Shown here: one piece after another, positions 36,051-45,394 of the stretch
How the letters are laid out: every line of letters starts with the position of its first letter
Position numbering within the stretch: the first letter of the stretch is position 1
Source: Pseudaminobacter soli (ex Zhang et al. 2022)
GTDB lineage: Bacteria; Pseudomonadota; Alphaproteobacteria; Rhizobiales; Rhizobiaceae
Assembly: GCF_014595955.1 (NCBI RefSeq)
Contig: NZ_JABVCF010000002.1
Span: forward strand, 372,001-436,000
Direction of reading: 5' to 3'
Length of the DNA stretch: 64,000 nt
Program-made: the position numbers and the translations under genes
Notes under the pieces: generated by a model
What the model was told of the DNA's origin: nothing
Database searches by the model: none
The model's input: the letters and a program-made list of their open reading frames with translations, nothing else

Positions 36051-37303
36051 CAACTGCCGAACAAGTCGGAAAGCCGCTTGCCCATCCGGCCCAGCATCCC
36101 CGGCTGCTGGGCGTAAGCCTCGACTGGTGCCGCAACCGGCGCAGGCGCGGGCTCCGGCTTCGGGGCTTTGGCGAGTTCGGCCGCGGCAATCTGGGCGGCT
36201 CTATCGGCGGCCTTTTGCGCGGCAGCCTCCTTCTTGGCAGCCTCCGTCGCCTCGCGTTCCGCCATCTTGCGCCCCAGCGGCGAATCTATGCGTCCCATCC
36301 GGGTAGTCGTCTGGACGACCGACCCATCCGCCCCGAGGCTCGGCGGCTCGATGGCGACGCGCTCGCCGCGCGCCCGCTTCCTCGTCCATTCCGCGACGAC
36401 TTTTGCCTCGTCGAGTCCGCCGATCGTCGGTTTCGGCGCAGCCTGTTTCCCGGAGCCGAGCATGCTCGTGAAGGCGGCGTCGTAGGTCGATTTATACGAC
36501 TGGTAGGCCACCTTCAGCGAGTCAGGCTGGGTGAAGGCGGGGCAGGTGGCGGTCGGCGAAAAGGTGGCGCCGTCGGCGGTCACCGCGTTGAAGACATAGC
36601 GCTTCTCGCAGACGTCCACCTTCGGCGGCACCTTGGTGATCTCGAAATGATCGTAGCCGTCCTTGAGGTTCTGCCAGAACTCGTAGTTGGGGTCGTCGCG
36701 ATAGCGCGCCATATTCTGCGCCGTCATGCGGAACGGGAACGACTGCACCTGGAACTCGGTCTGGCCGCCGCGGAAGGATTCTCGGGCAAGCGCGTAGATC
36801 TCGGTGATCTGCGCGTCATTCATCGAGAAGCAGCCGGACGAGGAGCAGGCGCCATGAACCATCAGGTTGCTGCCGGTACGGCCATGCGCCCGGTCAAAGG
36901 CGTTCGGGTAGCCGATGTTGAAGGCCAGATGATAGTTCGAGTTCGGGTTCATCTGCGCGGGGCGAACGGTGTAGAAGCCTTCCGGAGACTGCCGGTCACC
37001 CTCGATGAACTTCGGGCCGAGTTTCCCCGACATCTTGCAGATCTCGTAAGACGCCAGAAGATCGTAGCGGCCGTTCGTCTTCTGCTTCCAGATCTCGAGC
37101 ACGCCTTCTTCCTTGAAGACGCGCGCCAGGATCGGCGAGCCCTTGTTCATGCCCTTCGTCTGCATGACCTGCACGAGGCGCGGCGGAAGCGGCGCTTCGG
37201 CATTACCCTTGGCGATGTTGTCGAGGGCGGATTCGGTGCAGCCGGCGATGCCCAATGCGGCAACGATCAAGCCGGCGCGAAGATATTTGGCAAGCTTCGG
37301 CAT
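36050..37303 (-). CDS. L,D-transpeptidase family lipoprotein (YafK-like)
   Basis: A 417-aa lipoprotein with signal MPKLAKYLRAGLIVAA and lipobox GIAGC (Cys22). The YkuD-type catalytic motif is HGACSSSGCFSM near residues 147-158 (catalytic Cys about 155). The second half is an Ala/Lys/Glu-rich tail, likely extended or coiled. YafK-type enzymes cut or form links between peptidoglycan and outer-membrane proteins; the exact reaction here is unknown. The ATG at 37303 is chosen because it places the signal at the N-terminus; 37324 is also open. Confidence 0.87.
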   Translation of the reverse strand: MPKLAKYLRAGLIVAALGIAGCTESALDNIAKGNAEAPLPPRLVQVMQTKGMNKGSPILARVFKEEGVLEIWKQKTNGRYDLLASYEICKMSGKLGPKFIEGDRQSPEGFYTVRPAQMNPNSNYHLAFNIGYPNAFDRAHGRTGSNLMVHGACSSSGCFSMNDAQITEIYALARESFRGGQTEFQVQSFPFRMTAQNMARYRDDPNYEFWQNLKDGYDHFEITKVPPKVDVCEKRYVFNAVTADGATFSPTATCPAFTQPDSLKVAYQSYKSTYDAAFTSMLGSGKQAAPKPTIGGLDEAKVVAEWTRKRARGERVAIEPPSLGADGSVVQTTTRMGRIDSPLGRKMAEREATEAAKKEAAAQKAADRAAQIAAAELAKAPKPEPAPAPVAAPVEAYAQQPGMLGRMGKRLSDLFGS

Positions 37304-37480
37304 AATCTTCGGCGACGTCCCCATAAAGCCCGGCCCCCTCTGGCGGCCGAATCAGTCGGACCATAGGGCGGCTATGCTTGATGAATGCTTACTGCCCCAG
37401 GTCTTAGCCGGAATCTGAATGCCCGCAAAGGCGGGGCAAATTTATGGCGAAATCCTGACCTGGTCCAGTAAGGCAAAGAT

Positions 37481-38431
37481 CTAAAGGGTTCGCCCGATCG
37501 CCAGGTACTTCTCGCGCCGGTCTTCCCGGAAGTCGATGTTGGCGCCAGCGAATTCGGCGAGGGTCTTTTCGACCACGTCTCCTGTCGCGGCGATCACGAG
37601 ATCCGGGCTGCGGTGTGCCCCGCCGGTCGGTTCGGCCACGATACCGTCGATGATCTTCATCTCGAGCAGATCCTGCGCGGTGATCTTCATCGAGACGGCC
37701 GCGTCTTTCGAGCGCGTCGTGTCCCGCCAAAGGATCGAGGCCGCGCCTTCCGGCGAGATCACCGAATAGATCGAATGCTCCAGCATGAACACGCGGTTTG
37801 CGGTTGCGATGGCGATCGCGCCGCCGGAGCCGCCTTCGCCGATCACCACCGAAACCGAGGGAACCTTGAGCGCGAGGCAGGCCGAGGTCGACCGGGCGAT
37901 CGCTTCCGCCTGACCGCGCTCCTCGGCGTCGACACCCGGATAGGCGCCTGCCGTGTCCACCAGCGTCAGAACGGGTATGCCGAACCTGTCGGCGAGTTCC
38001 ATCACGCGCACCGCCTTGCGGTAGCCTTCCGGCCGAGGCGAGCCGAAATTGTGCTTCAGCCGGCTCTTGGTGTCGGAGCCTTTCTCCTGGCCAAGCACGG
38101 CGATGGGCTCACCCTTGAAGCGGCCGAAACCGGCGATGATCGCATGGTCGTCCCCAAACGCCCGGTCGCCTGCTAGCGGGGTGAAGTCGGTGATCAACTT
38201 CTTCACGTAGTCGACGCAGTGCGGCCGGTCGGGATGGCGCGCGACCTGCACCTTCTGCCAGGGGGTCAGCGCGCGGTAGATGTCGCGCAGCGCGTCCTTG
38301 GACCGCTTCTCGAGCCGACTGATCTCCTCGGCGACGTCGACCGCCTCGCCGTTTTCGGCGAGTTTCTTGAGTTCGATGATCTTCCCTTCGAGGTCGGCGA
38401 CCGGCTTTTCAAAATCGAGATAATTGTACAT
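37481..38431 (-). CDS. accA: Acetyl-CoA carboxylase carboxyltransferase alpha
   Basis: A 316-aa alpha subunit of the carboxyltransferase that makes malonyl-CoA in fatty acid synthesis. Family segments include MYNYLDFEKPVADLE at the start, RHPDRPHCVDY, VDTAGAYPGVDAEERGQ and VIGEGGSGGAIA near the oxyanion region. The ATG at 38431 matches the normal AccA N-terminus; the frame is open 27 codons further without similarity. xerD lies 88 bp upstream in the same direction. Confidence 0.97.
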   Translation of the reverse strand: MYNYLDFEKPVADLEGKIIELKKLAENGEAVDVAEEISRLEKRSKDALRDIYRALTPWQKVQVARHPDRPHCVDYVKKLITDFTPLAGDRAFGDDHAIIAGFGRFKGEPIAVLGQEKGSDTKSRLKHNFGSPRPEGYRKAVRVMELADRFGIPVLTLVDTAGAYPGVDAEERGQAEAIARSTSACLALKVPSVSVVIGEGGSGGAIAIATANRVFMLEHSIYSVISPEGAASILWRDTTRSKDAAVSMKITAQDLLEMKIIDGIVAEPTGGAHRSPDLVIAATGDVVEKTLAEFAGANIDFREDRREKYLAIGRTL

Positions 38432-38518
38432 GCGCTCTCGGACTTGCGAGCCCGTCGAGGTGGGCCGGGAGGATGGGGCGGACGGCCTGAAGCCGCTGAA
38501 ATCCGCCTCCACATACCG

Positions 38519-39430
38519 TCAGAGCGGTTTATCGGCAAGCGGATGATGGTCGTTGACGAGGCGGACGAGCCGCTCTTCCAGCACATGCGTATAGATTTGT
38601 GTCGTCGAGATGTCGGCATGGCCGAGCAGTTGCTGAACCGCGCGAAGGTCGGCGCCGTTCTGCAGCAGATGGCTCGCGAAGGCATGGCGGATGACGTGCG
38701 GCGATATCTTGGCCGAAGCAATCCCCGCCCGGGCGGCGAGGGATTTCAGTTCGCGGCCAAAGACCTGCCGGGGCAGGCAGCCGGTCTCGGAAGCAGCCGG
38801 GAACAGGTATGGACTGCCAGCGAAGGCCGGATGCGCGGTCCTTGCCTCCTGCCAGGCGCGCATAGCCTGCCTGGCCTTGGGCGAGAGCGGCACGAGCCGC
38901 TCCTTGTTGCCCTTGCCCTTCACTACGAAGAAGCGCTCGTCCCGGGCGGCGACCGACACCGGCAGGCTGACCAGTTCGGAAACGCGAAGCCCGGTGGCGT
39001 AAAGCACCTCGACTAGCGCATGCAGCCGGAGGCTGGCCAAGTCGTCGGGCTTCTCCGCTGCCTCCTGGGCGGCCTGGTCGAGGAGACGCGAGGTCTCGGC
39101 CTCGCTCATCGTCTTCGGCAGGGCGCGCTCACGGCGCGGGCCGTCCAGCGTTCCGGTCGGATCGTCGGAACGAAGCCCTTCGGCATAGAGGAACTTGAAG
39201 AACTGACGCAGGACAGAGAGTTTTCTCGCCTGCGAGGTCGAGGCAAATCCGCGCGTCGCCAGGCTCGAGAGATGGGCGCGAAGCGCCTCCGTGCCGGCAT
39301 TGGCAATGTTGCCGATTTCCTCGTCGGCGTCCTCGAGATCCCGGCGATAGGACGCCAGCGTGTTCTCCGATGCGCCGCGCTCGGCGCTCATCATTTCGAG
39401 AAACGCCTCGATGCGAACCGATCCTCTCAC
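38519..39430 (-). CDS. xerD: Tyrosine recombinase XerD
   Basis: A 303-aa site-specific recombinase that resolves chromosome dimers at dif with XerC. The N-terminal SAM-like domain starts [16 protein letters not shown]; the catalytic residues are Arg in ATGLRVSEL, Lys in [10 protein letters not shown], HxxR in HVIRHAFA, His in [11 protein letters not shown] and Tyr in IYTHV. The GTG start overlaps the stop of a 52-aa gene (GTGA), which fixes the start. This is a housekeeping recombinase, not a mobile-element integrase. Confidence 0.93.
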   Translation of the reverse strand: MRGSVRIEAFLEMMSAERGASENTLASYRRDLEDADEEIGNIANAGTEALRAHLSSLATRGFASTSQARKLSVLRQFFKFLYAEGLRSDDPTGTLDGPRRERALPKTMSEAETSRLLDQAAQEAAEKPDDLASLRLHALVEVLYATGLRVSELVSLPVSVAARDERFFVVKGKGNKERLVPLSPKARQAMRAWQEARTAHPAFAGSPYLFPAASETGCLPRQVFGRELKSLAARAGIASAKISPHVIRHAFASHLLQNGADLRAVQQLLGHADISTTQIYTHVLEERLVRLVNDHHPLADKPL

Positions 39431-39585
39431 AGATTGGAGCCCGACTTCACCTTGTCGAGCGGGACATCGACCGTCATTTCGCCCTGGTGCGGCTTCACGA
39501 AGTAAGCGAGCCCGAGCATCACCGCATAGGCAATGGCCACCAGGATGGCGAGCCGCACAAGAAATCGGGAGACGGTGGGCATCAT
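39427..39585 (-). CDS. 52-aa single-pass membrane protein
   Basis: A short protein with a basic N-terminus (TVSRFLVR), one long hydrophobic helix (about residues 9-28) and a 22-residue polar tail containing [13 protein letters not shown]. Its stop overlaps the xerD GTG, indicating translational coupling. Two ATGs and a GTG (39588) are adjacent; GGAGAG lies about 9 nt before the GTG. About 150 bp separate it from the divergent aroK. I do not recognise the family; a small membrane protein in this position is seen in related genomes, from memory. Confidence 0.68.
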   Translation of the reverse strand: MMPTVSRFLVRLAILVAIAYAVMLGLAYFVKPHQGEMTVDVPLDKVKSGSNL

Positions 39586-39733
39586 CACCGGCAGGGGCTC
39601 TCCGCACGCAAGCAAGGTAGCCTTCCTTATCTTTCTGCACCGCACGAGTTCAAGTGCACTAACCGCCGATGGCACCTGCGCTTGACGCGATCCGGCATTC
39701 ATGCCGTAACGCGGCGAACGCCAAGAGGAGCAG

Positions 39734-40345
39734 ATGGACACGGAGGAAGCCCTCTCGCCGATAGACGCCCCGCCCCGCCTGACCGAGATGCTCGGGCGGC
39801 GCTCGATCGTGTTTGTCGGTCTGATGGGCGCCGGAAAGACGGCGATTGGGCGCAAGGTTGCGACGGCCCTTGGACTTCCCTTCATCGACAGCGACCAGGA
39901 AATCGAATCGGTGTCGCGGATGACGATCCCGGAACTGTTCGAGCGCTATGGCGAGCCGGAGTTCCGCGCACTCGAGCAGCGTGTCATCCACCGTGTGCTG
40001 GAGGGCGGCCCGCAGGTGTTGTCGACGGGCGGAGGCGCATTCATGAACGCGCAGACGCGGGCGATGATCGCGGAGCACGGCATTTCGGTATGGCTCAACG
40101 CCGAACTCGACGTGCTCTTCCCACGAGTGGCCAAGAAGCAGAACCGGCCGCTCCTGAAGACCGCAGACCCGCGCGGCACGCTGGAGCGGCTGATGCACGA
40201 GCGCTATCCCACCTATGCGCTGGCAGATGTGACGGTGAATTCGCGCGACGAGCGCAAGGAAGTGATCGTGAACGAAGTCCTTGAAGCACTCGCCGCCCAC
40301 CTCGCCGAGCCGAGGATAAACGAAGAAGAAAGGCCGGCGGAATGA
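39734..40345 (+). CDS. aroK: Shikimate kinase
   Basis: A 203-aa enzyme that phosphorylates shikimate in aromatic amino acid synthesis. Walker A GLMGAGKT is near residues 29-36, the shikimate-binding region DSDQEIE near 52-58, and the STGGGAF segment near 97-103. The N-terminal 20 residues are a family-variable lead. Its stop overlaps the aroB start by 4 bp (ATGA), so aroK and aroB are coupled. Confidence 0.95.
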   Translation: MDTEEALSPIDAPPRLTEMLGRRSIVFVGLMGAGKTAIGRKVATALGLPFIDSDQEIESVSRMTIPELFERYGEPEFRALEQRVIHRVLEGGPQVLSTGGGAFMNAQTRAMIAEHGISVWLNAELDVLFPRVAKKQNRPLLKTADPRGTLERLMHERYPTYALADVTVNSRDERKEVIVNEVLEALAAHLAEPRINEEERPAE

Positions 40346-41463
40346 CGGGCGAGGCCGTGGATACTGTTCGCGTTGCGCTTGGCGAGCGTGGCTATGACAT
40401 CCTGATCGGCCCCGGCCTGCTGGAGCGCGTCGGTGAGGAGATCGCCGCCCGCCTGCCGAAGGTGAGGGCGGCCGTCGTGACCGACGAGAATGTCGCCGCT
40501 CGGCATCTGTCGACCATGACGGCCGGCCTGGAGAATTCCGGAATTGCGGCTACGCCGATCGTGCTTGCGCCGGGCGAGAAGACCAAGAGTTTCGCTGCTC
40601 TTCAGGAGGTCGTGGACAAGGTGCTGGCGGCCCGACTCGAGCGCGGCGACGCGGTGATCGCGCTGGGCGGCGGCGTCATCGGCGATCTGGCCGGCTTCGC
40701 TGCCGGGATCATCCGGCGCGGCATGAATTTCGTGCAGGTCCCCACATCGCTGCTGGCCCAGGTCGATTCATCGGTCGGCGGAAAGACCGGCATCAACACC
40801 GCCCACGGCAAGAACCTCGTCGGCGTCTTCCAGCAGCCGCGGCTGGTGCTGGCGGACGTGAACGTCCTCGACACGCTGCCCGAGCGCGAGTTCCGAGCAG
40901 GCTATGCGGAAGTGGCGAAGTACGGGCTGATCGACCGGCCGGATTTCTTCGCCTTCCTGGAGAAGAACTGGCGCGCCGTGTTCTCGGGCGGGTCGGAGCG
41001 TACCTATGCGATCGCCGAGTCCTGCCGTGCCAAGGCGGACGTTGTTGCCCGCGACGAGTTCGAGACCGGCGACCGCGCGCTTCTCAATCTCGGCCACACC
41101 TTCGGCCATGCGCTGGAAGCGGCCACCGCCTATGACGGCAGCCGGCTCGTGCATGGCGAGGGCGTGGCGGTCGGCATGGCGCTGGCGCATCGCTTCTCGG
41201 CCCGGATGAACCTCTGCAGCCCCGACGATGCGCAGAGGGTGGAGGCGCATCTTGCGGCAGTAGGCCTGCCGTGGCGCATCTCCGATATTCCGGGGGAGCT
41301 TCCGGGCGCCGAGGGGATGCTTGACTACATCGCACAGGACAAGAAGGTGAAGCGGGGGGCGCTGACCTTCATCCTGACGCGCGGCATCGGCCAGTCCTTC
41401 ATTGCAAGGGATGTGCCCGCCTCAGAGGTGCTCGCCTTCCTGAGGGAGCAGTTGGAGGGATGA
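40342..41463 (+). CDS. aroB: 3-dehydroquinate synthase
   Basis: A 373-aa NAD- and metal-dependent enzyme that cyclises DAHP to 3-dehydroquinate. The NAD-binding [13 protein letters not shown] near residues 110-122, the [11 protein letters not shown] loop near 140-150 and the metal ligand region GHTFGHALE near 252 are intact. It overlaps aroK at its start and the CorC-like gene at its end (ATGA), giving a tightly coupled three-gene run. Confidence 0.97.
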   Translation: MTGEAVDTVRVALGERGYDILIGPGLLERVGEEIAARLPKVRAAVVTDENVAARHLSTMTAGLENSGIAATPIVLAPGEKTKSFAALQEVVDKVLAARLERGDAVIALGGGVIGDLAGFAAGIIRRGMNFVQVPTSLLAQVDSSVGGKTGINTAHGKNLVGVFQQPRLVLADVNVLDTLPEREFRAGYAEVAKYGLIDRPDFFAFLEKNWRAVFSGGSERTYAIAESCRAKADVVARDEFETGDRALLNLGHTFGHALEAATAYDGSRLVHGEGVAVGMALAHRFSARMNLCSPDDAQRVEAHLAAVGLPWRISDIPGELPGAEGMLDYIAQDKKVKRGALTFILTRGIGQSFIARDVPASEVLAFLREQLEG

Positions 41464-42428
41464 TAGCCGGCATCCTGATCGGGGCAGCAGGTGCGTTCGC
41501 GCTGGTCCTGATTGCATGGCTGCTTCGCAACAGCATTTTTGCGGGGCAGGCCACCCGTCTGAAGGCGATCGAGGATCGCCCGGATCAGCTTCCGCCCGGA
41601 ACCGAGGAACAGGTCGCCGCAAGTGCCGCGGACACTCGCCAGGCGGATCGGCTGCGCGCGCTTGTCGATCTCCGGGAACTCGAAGTCTCGGACGTGATGG
41701 TCCATCGCACGGCCATGCGCTCGATCAATCTCGACCATCCGGTCGAGGCGATCGTCCGCGAGATCATACGGAGCCCGCATACGCGCATGCCGCTTTGGCG
41801 GGGATCGCTCGACAACATCGTCGGCGTCATTCACGCCAAGGATCTTGCGCGCGCACTCAGCGAGGCGGGCAACGACCTCTCCCAAATCGACCTCATGAAG
41901 ATCGCCTCAAAACCGTGGTTCGTGCCCGACACGACGAGTTTGGCGGATCAACTCAACGCCTTCCTGAGACGCAAGACGCATTTCGCGGTCGTGGTCGACG
42001 AATATGGCGAGGTCCAAGGCCTCGTCACACTCGAGGATATCCTCGAGGAGATCGTCGGCGATATTGCAGACGAGCACGACATCGACGTCCAGGGCGTGAA
42101 GCAGGAAGCCGACGGATCGGTCGTGGTGGACGGCAGCGTGCCGATCCGCGACCTCAACCGCGCGCTCGGCTGGAACCTGCCGGACGACGAGGCGGTCACC
42201 ATTGCCGGTCTGGTCATCCACGAGACGCAGTCGATCCCCGAGGAAAAGCAGTCCTTCACCTTCCACGGCAAGCGCTTCACCGTCATGAAGCGAGAGAAGA
42301 ACCGGATCACCCGGATCCGGATCAAGGCGGCGAGCGACGCCGGCGTTCTGGCTCCGGCTCCTGCGATCGCCGCTCGTCCGTCCTTACCGAAACCGAACTC
42401 GCCGGAGCAGGGACTGCAACCGGGCTGA
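41460..42428 (+). CDS. CorC/HlyC-like CBS protein lacking DUF21
   Basis: A 322-aa protein that keeps the soluble half of the HlyC/CorC (CNNM) family: [14 protein letters not shown] near residues 70-83, a CBS pair (about 75-200) with [19 protein letters not shown] and [20 protein letters not shown], and the C-terminal CorC_HlyC domain with [12 protein letters not shown]. The usual N-terminal DUF21 transmembrane domain of about 180 residues is replaced by one helix (residues 3-22) and a short linker. The start overlaps the aroB stop (ATGA), so no upstream coding DNA is missing. Ion-transport function is doubtful in this form. Confidence 0.85.
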   Translation: MIAGILIGAAGAFALVLIAWLLRNSIFAGQATRLKAIEDRPDQLPPGTEEQVAASAADTRQADRLRALVDLRELEVSDVMVHRTAMRSINLDHPVEAIVREIIRSPHTRMPLWRGSLDNIVGVIHAKDLARALSEAGNDLSQIDLMKIASKPWFVPDTTSLADQLNAFLRRKTHFAVVVDEYGEVQGLVTLEDILEEIVGDIADEHDIDVQGVKQEADGSVVVDGSVPIRDLNRALGWNLPDDEAVTIAGLVIHETQSIPEEKQSFTFHGKRFTVMKREKNRITRIRIKAASDAGVLAPAPAIAARPSLPKPNSPEQGLQPG

Positions 42429-42433
42429 CGCGT

Positions 42434-43321
42434 CTATGCGACCGGCGCCAGCCGGCGCCTCCGGCGATCGTGATAGACGATGAGCAGCCCGCTGGCGACG
42501 ACGAGCACGATGCCGCAGATCGCAAGCGTGTTGGGCAAATGGCCGAAGACCAGCAGGCCGGAAATGACCGCCCAGACAGTGAAGCAGTAGTAGAACGGCG
42601 CGACTGCGCCCGTCGGTCCCACACGATAGGCCATGAATATGAAAAAGTGGCCGAAGATCAGGAAAAACCCTGAGCCGGCGAGCAGCAGGAGGTGCCGCAA
42701 GCCGGGGGCTTGCCATTCCTCCAGCAGGAGATGGCCGCCGGCTGCACCGGCAAGCACGATCACCACCGCCGACATGGCGACGATCATCCCGGGGATGTCG
42801 GCCCCGATGCGCCGCCCGGCCAGATCGCGCCCGGCGCAGAGCACCGCGTTGGCCAATGCGAGGATCGCGTAGACGGATATGCCCTCTCCGCTGGGCTGGG
42901 CTATCATCAGCGCGCCGGCGAAGCCGAGGCTGATCAGCGCCATGGTCATCCCCGAGACCTTCTCGCCGAATGCCAATGATGCGCCGAGGATCACGACCAA
43001 CGGGGTGATCTGGCCGAGCGCCGTGGCGTCCGCGATCGGCATGTTCGCCAAGGCGACGATGAAGCACATTACGGCAATCGTCTCGAGCAGATTGCGCGAC
43101 AGCACCTGAGCGTCGAACATCATGCGGATGCGACCGCCATAGCCGAGCGCGAAGAGGAGAGGCATGCCCCAGATCATCGCCGCGATGCCGCGCATCATCA
43201 GCACCTGGTAGGGCGGTAGGCCCTCCGTGGCGAGTTTCATCAGGGTATCGTTCGTCGCATAGGATCCCGTCGCCAGGATCATGAACAGCGGACCCCGGAA
43301 CGGGAGGATGGAAGATGACAT
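42434..43321 (-). CDS. DMT-superfamily (EamA) transporter
   Basis: A 295-aa inner-membrane transporter with two EamA repeats and ten hydrophobic segments; substrate unknown. The first repeat shows NLLETIAVMCFIVALANMP and the second YYCFTVWAVISGLLVFG. The ATG at 43321 gives MSSSILPFRGP, a normal lead into the first helix; the frame is open further without a start signal. It converges on the CorC-like gene (5 bp apart) and is divergent from the toxin-antitoxin pair. Confidence 0.88.
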   Translation of the reverse strand: MSSSILPFRGPLFMILATGSYATNDTLMKLATEGLPPYQVLMMRGIAAMIWGMPLLFALGYGGRIRMMFDAQVLSRNLLETIAVMCFIVALANMPIADATALGQITPLVVILGASLAFGEKVSGMTMALISLGFAGALMIAQPSGEGISVYAILALANAVLCAGRDLAGRRIGADIPGMIVAMSAVVIVLAGAAGGHLLLEEWQAPGLRHLLLLAGSGFFLIFGHFFIFMAYRVGPTGAVAPFYYCFTVWAVISGLLVFGHLPNTLAICGIVLVVASGLLIVYHDRRRRRLAPVA

Positions 43322-43471
43322 CTTGGGATGAACGGGTGCGAGGGCAGTTTCGCGAGCATTTGACGCAAGTCTCGTCGACAATCAATCCGGCCAGAGAGAT
43401 CAGGCAACTAGACCATGGTCATTGACCCTGGTCACCAACTGCGTATTCTTATGTTCGGCAAGGTGAGTTTC

Positions 43472-43705
43472 ATGACCAATCGCGTCTCCAAATCGCAGTT
43501 CAAAGCGCGGGCGCTGGAGTTTTTCCGCGAGATCGAGGCTTCTGGGGAGCCGATGATCATCACCGATCATGGCGAGCCCAAGCTTGAGGTTCGGCCTTAT
43601 TCCAGACCGAAGCGCGATCCACGAGAGTTTCTCCGTGGGACCGTCATACGCTACGAAGATCCGTTCGAGCCGGTCGGCCTTGAGGACTGGGAAGCGCTCA
43701 AGTGA
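43472..43705 (+). CDS. Phd/YefM-type antitoxin
   Basis: A 77-aa antitoxin of the Phd/YefM fold. The N-terminal DNA-binding half has VSKSQFKARALEFFREIE and the strand ITDHGEPKLEVRPY; the C-terminal third, VIRYEDPFEPVGLEDW, is the acidic toxin-binding tail. AAGGTGAG lies upstream of the ATG; the frame also extends upstream. The stop overlaps the toxin start (GTGA), the usual arrangement. Antitoxins of this type repress their own promoter, here probably in the 90 bp upstream. Confidence 0.85.
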   Translation: MTNRVSKSQFKARALEFFREIEASGEPMIITDHGEPKLEVRPYSRPKRDPREFLRGTVIRYEDPFEPVGLEDWEALK

Positions 43706-44100
43706 TCGTCCTAGACACTCATGCCCTGATTTGGTGGTTGAGCCCGAAGCCGTCGAAGCTCTCCCGTCGAGCATCTGAGATCATCGAGCAGAAACTGCTT
43801 GAAGGAGAGGTTGTAGCGTCAGCGATCTCTGCCTGGGAAATCGCCATGCTTGTCACAAAGGGAAAGCTGGAGCTCTCAGTCGACGTCATGGCGTGGTTGG
43901 AGGCCGCCGCAGAGGTCGAAGGGTTCAGGTTCGTGCCTGTCGATACCGTCGTCGCGGTCAAGAGCCAGATGCTGCCTGGCATTTTTCACCCGGATCCAGC
44001 CGACAGGATGATCGTAGCCTTGGCGAGAGAATATGGCGCACCGCTAGTGACTGCGGACGGAAAGATAACCGAGTATCCGCATGTCACCACAATCTGGTGA
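43702..44100 (+). CDS. PIN-domain toxin (VapC-like)
   Basis: A 132-aa PIN-domain protein, expected to be a Mg-dependent ribonuclease toxin. The acidic metal site is visible as Asp5 in VLDTHALIWW, Glu in SAWEIAMLV near 46, Asp in HPDPADRMIVALA near 100 and Asp in TADGKI near 119. GTG start overlapping the antitoxin stop. It forms an operon with the Phd-type antitoxin. Cellular target is unknown. Confidence 0.9.
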   Translation: MIVLDTHALIWWLSPKPSKLSRRASEIIEQKLLEGEVVASAISAWEIAMLVTKGKLELSVDVMAWLEAAAEVEGFRFVPVDTVVAVKSQMLPGIFHPDPADRMIVALAREYGAPLVTADGKITEYPHVTTIW

Positions 44101-44125
44101 CTGAAAGCCGGTTAGATTGAGCCCC

Positions 44126-44428
44126 TCACCACCGCGTTGGCTCGCCCGGCGCGGCGGGCTCGATGGCGAGCGCGTGCAGTCCGCCCTTGAGCACATCCTT
44201 AAGCTGCTCGTTCACCGCGCGGTGGCGCTCGACGCGGCTCATGCCGGCGAAGGCCGCCGAGACGATGCGGACGCGCATATGCGTCTCGCCCTCGCCGTCG
44301 AAGGTGGCCACGTGGCCCGATTCCACGTGATGGTGGCCGGCGTGAAGATGGCTCTCGTTGATGACGAGAAGCCGCTCAGGCGCGAAGGCTTTTTGTAGTT
44401 TCGCCTCGATATCGGATTGGATCGACAT
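44126..44428 (-). CDS. bolA: BolA-family protein
   Basis: A 100-aa BolA protein, a partner of monothiol glutaredoxins in iron-sulfur trafficking and stress response. The conserved His in ESGHVATFDG-like context, the FAGMSRVERHRAVNEQL helix and HALAIEP C-terminus are diagnostic; a HLHAGHHHVES stretch is His-rich. GGAGATATA precedes the ATG at 44428. The J-protein gene is divergent and about 165 bp away. Confidence 0.93.
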   Translation of the reverse strand: MSIQSDIEAKLQKAFAPERLLVINESHLHAGHHHVESGHVATFDGEGETHMRVRIVSAAFAGMSRVERHRAVNEQLKDVLKGGLHALAIEPAAPGEPTRW

Positions 44429-44594
44429 TATATCTCCGACAGGACGCTTTGGGGCCGCTGAGAGGGGAGGCACCTGTTGGCCAGATGCCCGAGGGAGGCG
44501 ACGGCCAATCAGATCCGCGATTCAGCGGTTAGGGTGAACCTTCCCCAAAAGTCAATTCTTGTTTCGTACCGACGACCGCACCATAACAGCTGGA

Positions 44595-45212
44595 ATGAGC
44601 ACGTTTTCGAAATATTTCGAGAAGATCCGAGTGCGCCCCGATCCCATGACCGAGGCCAAGCCGGAGGCGCCGACCTGCCAATGGGACGGCTGCACGGAGG
44701 CGGGTACGCACCGCGCGCCGGTCGGGCGCATGCGCGAAGGAGAGTATTTCCGCTTCTGCTTCGATCACGTGCGCGAGTACAACAAGAGCTTCAACTACTT
44801 TGCGGGTGCCCCGGCAGCCGAGATCGCCCGGTTCCAGAAGGAGGCGATCACAGGCCACCGTCCGACCTGGTCCGTGTCCTCAAATGGTGGCGCGCGCTTC
44901 GCGGCGGACTTTTCGCAGAAGCGCTCCGGGCGGGCGGGCTACCACAATCGCATGCGGGATCCGTTCAACCTGTTCTCGCAGCAGCGCGCCGATGCATCCC
45001 CGGCCGAGCGAAGGGCAAAGCCGCTCGAAGGCAAGGCGCTCGATACGCTTGGTCTTGACGTAGATGCGACAGGACAGGCGATCAAGGCACGCTACAAGGA
45101 GCTGGTGAAACGCCACCATCCCGACGCCAATGGCGGCGACAGGGGATCGGAGGATCGGTTCCGCGAGGTGATCCAGGCGTATCGGCTCCTCAAACAGGCA
45201 GGCCGCTGCTGA
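44595..45212 (+). CDS. J-domain (DnaJ-like) molecular chaperone
   Basis: A 205-aa protein with a C-terminal J domain: LGLDVDATGQAIKARYKELV followed by HHPDANGGD (HPD near residue 174). The N-terminal two thirds are specific to this alphaproteobacterial group and contain two Cys (CQWDGC) plus a Cys/His region CFDHVREYN, possibly a metal site. It should stimulate a DnaK ATPase. The bolA / J-protein / cobS / cobT order is conserved in rhizobia. Confidence 0.88.
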   Translation: MSTFSKYFEKIRVRPDPMTEAKPEAPTCQWDGCTEAGTHRAPVGRMREGEYFRFCFDHVREYNKSFNYFAGAPAAEIARFQKEAITGHRPTWSVSSNGGARFAADFSQKRSGRAGYHNRMRDPFNLFSQQRADASPAERRAKPLEGKALDTLGLDVDATGQAIKARYKELVKRHHPDANGGDRGSEDRFREVIQAYRLLKQAGRC

Positions 45213-45314
45213 GGAGAAGGCCGTTCGCGGGCGGCGGTGCCCATCGCTTGCCAGGCTCCTCAGGCTTTTGGGCCAGACAGGAACCGTTCATTTGCGGGAC
45301 CTTTTTCCAACTTT

Positions 45315-45352
45315 CATCCGCGGGGAAAAGGTCTTAAGACCGCGCGCGGATG
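45315..45352 (+). promoter_or_regulatory. Nested inverted repeat before cobS
   Basis: CATCCGCG (45315-45322) and CGCGGATG (45345-45352) are exact reverse complements, and the loop contains the self-complementary GGTCTTAAGACC (45330-45341). It lies 42 bp before the cobS ATG. It could be a leader hairpin, a terminator or an operator; no B12 riboswitch is seen here. Confidence 0.4.
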
Positions 45353-45394
45353 ACAAATTCCGGTGAAGCGCGTGGCTTCGCCAGTGGAGCAAAG

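Noticed and set aside
38519-39430. Mobile-element integrase
   Set aside because: It is XerD by motif spacing and neighbourhood (accA, aroK), a housekeeping recombinase with no element borders.
45213-45394. B12 (cobalamin) riboswitch before cobS
   Set aside because: The region is short and has no B12 box; only a nested inverted repeat is present.
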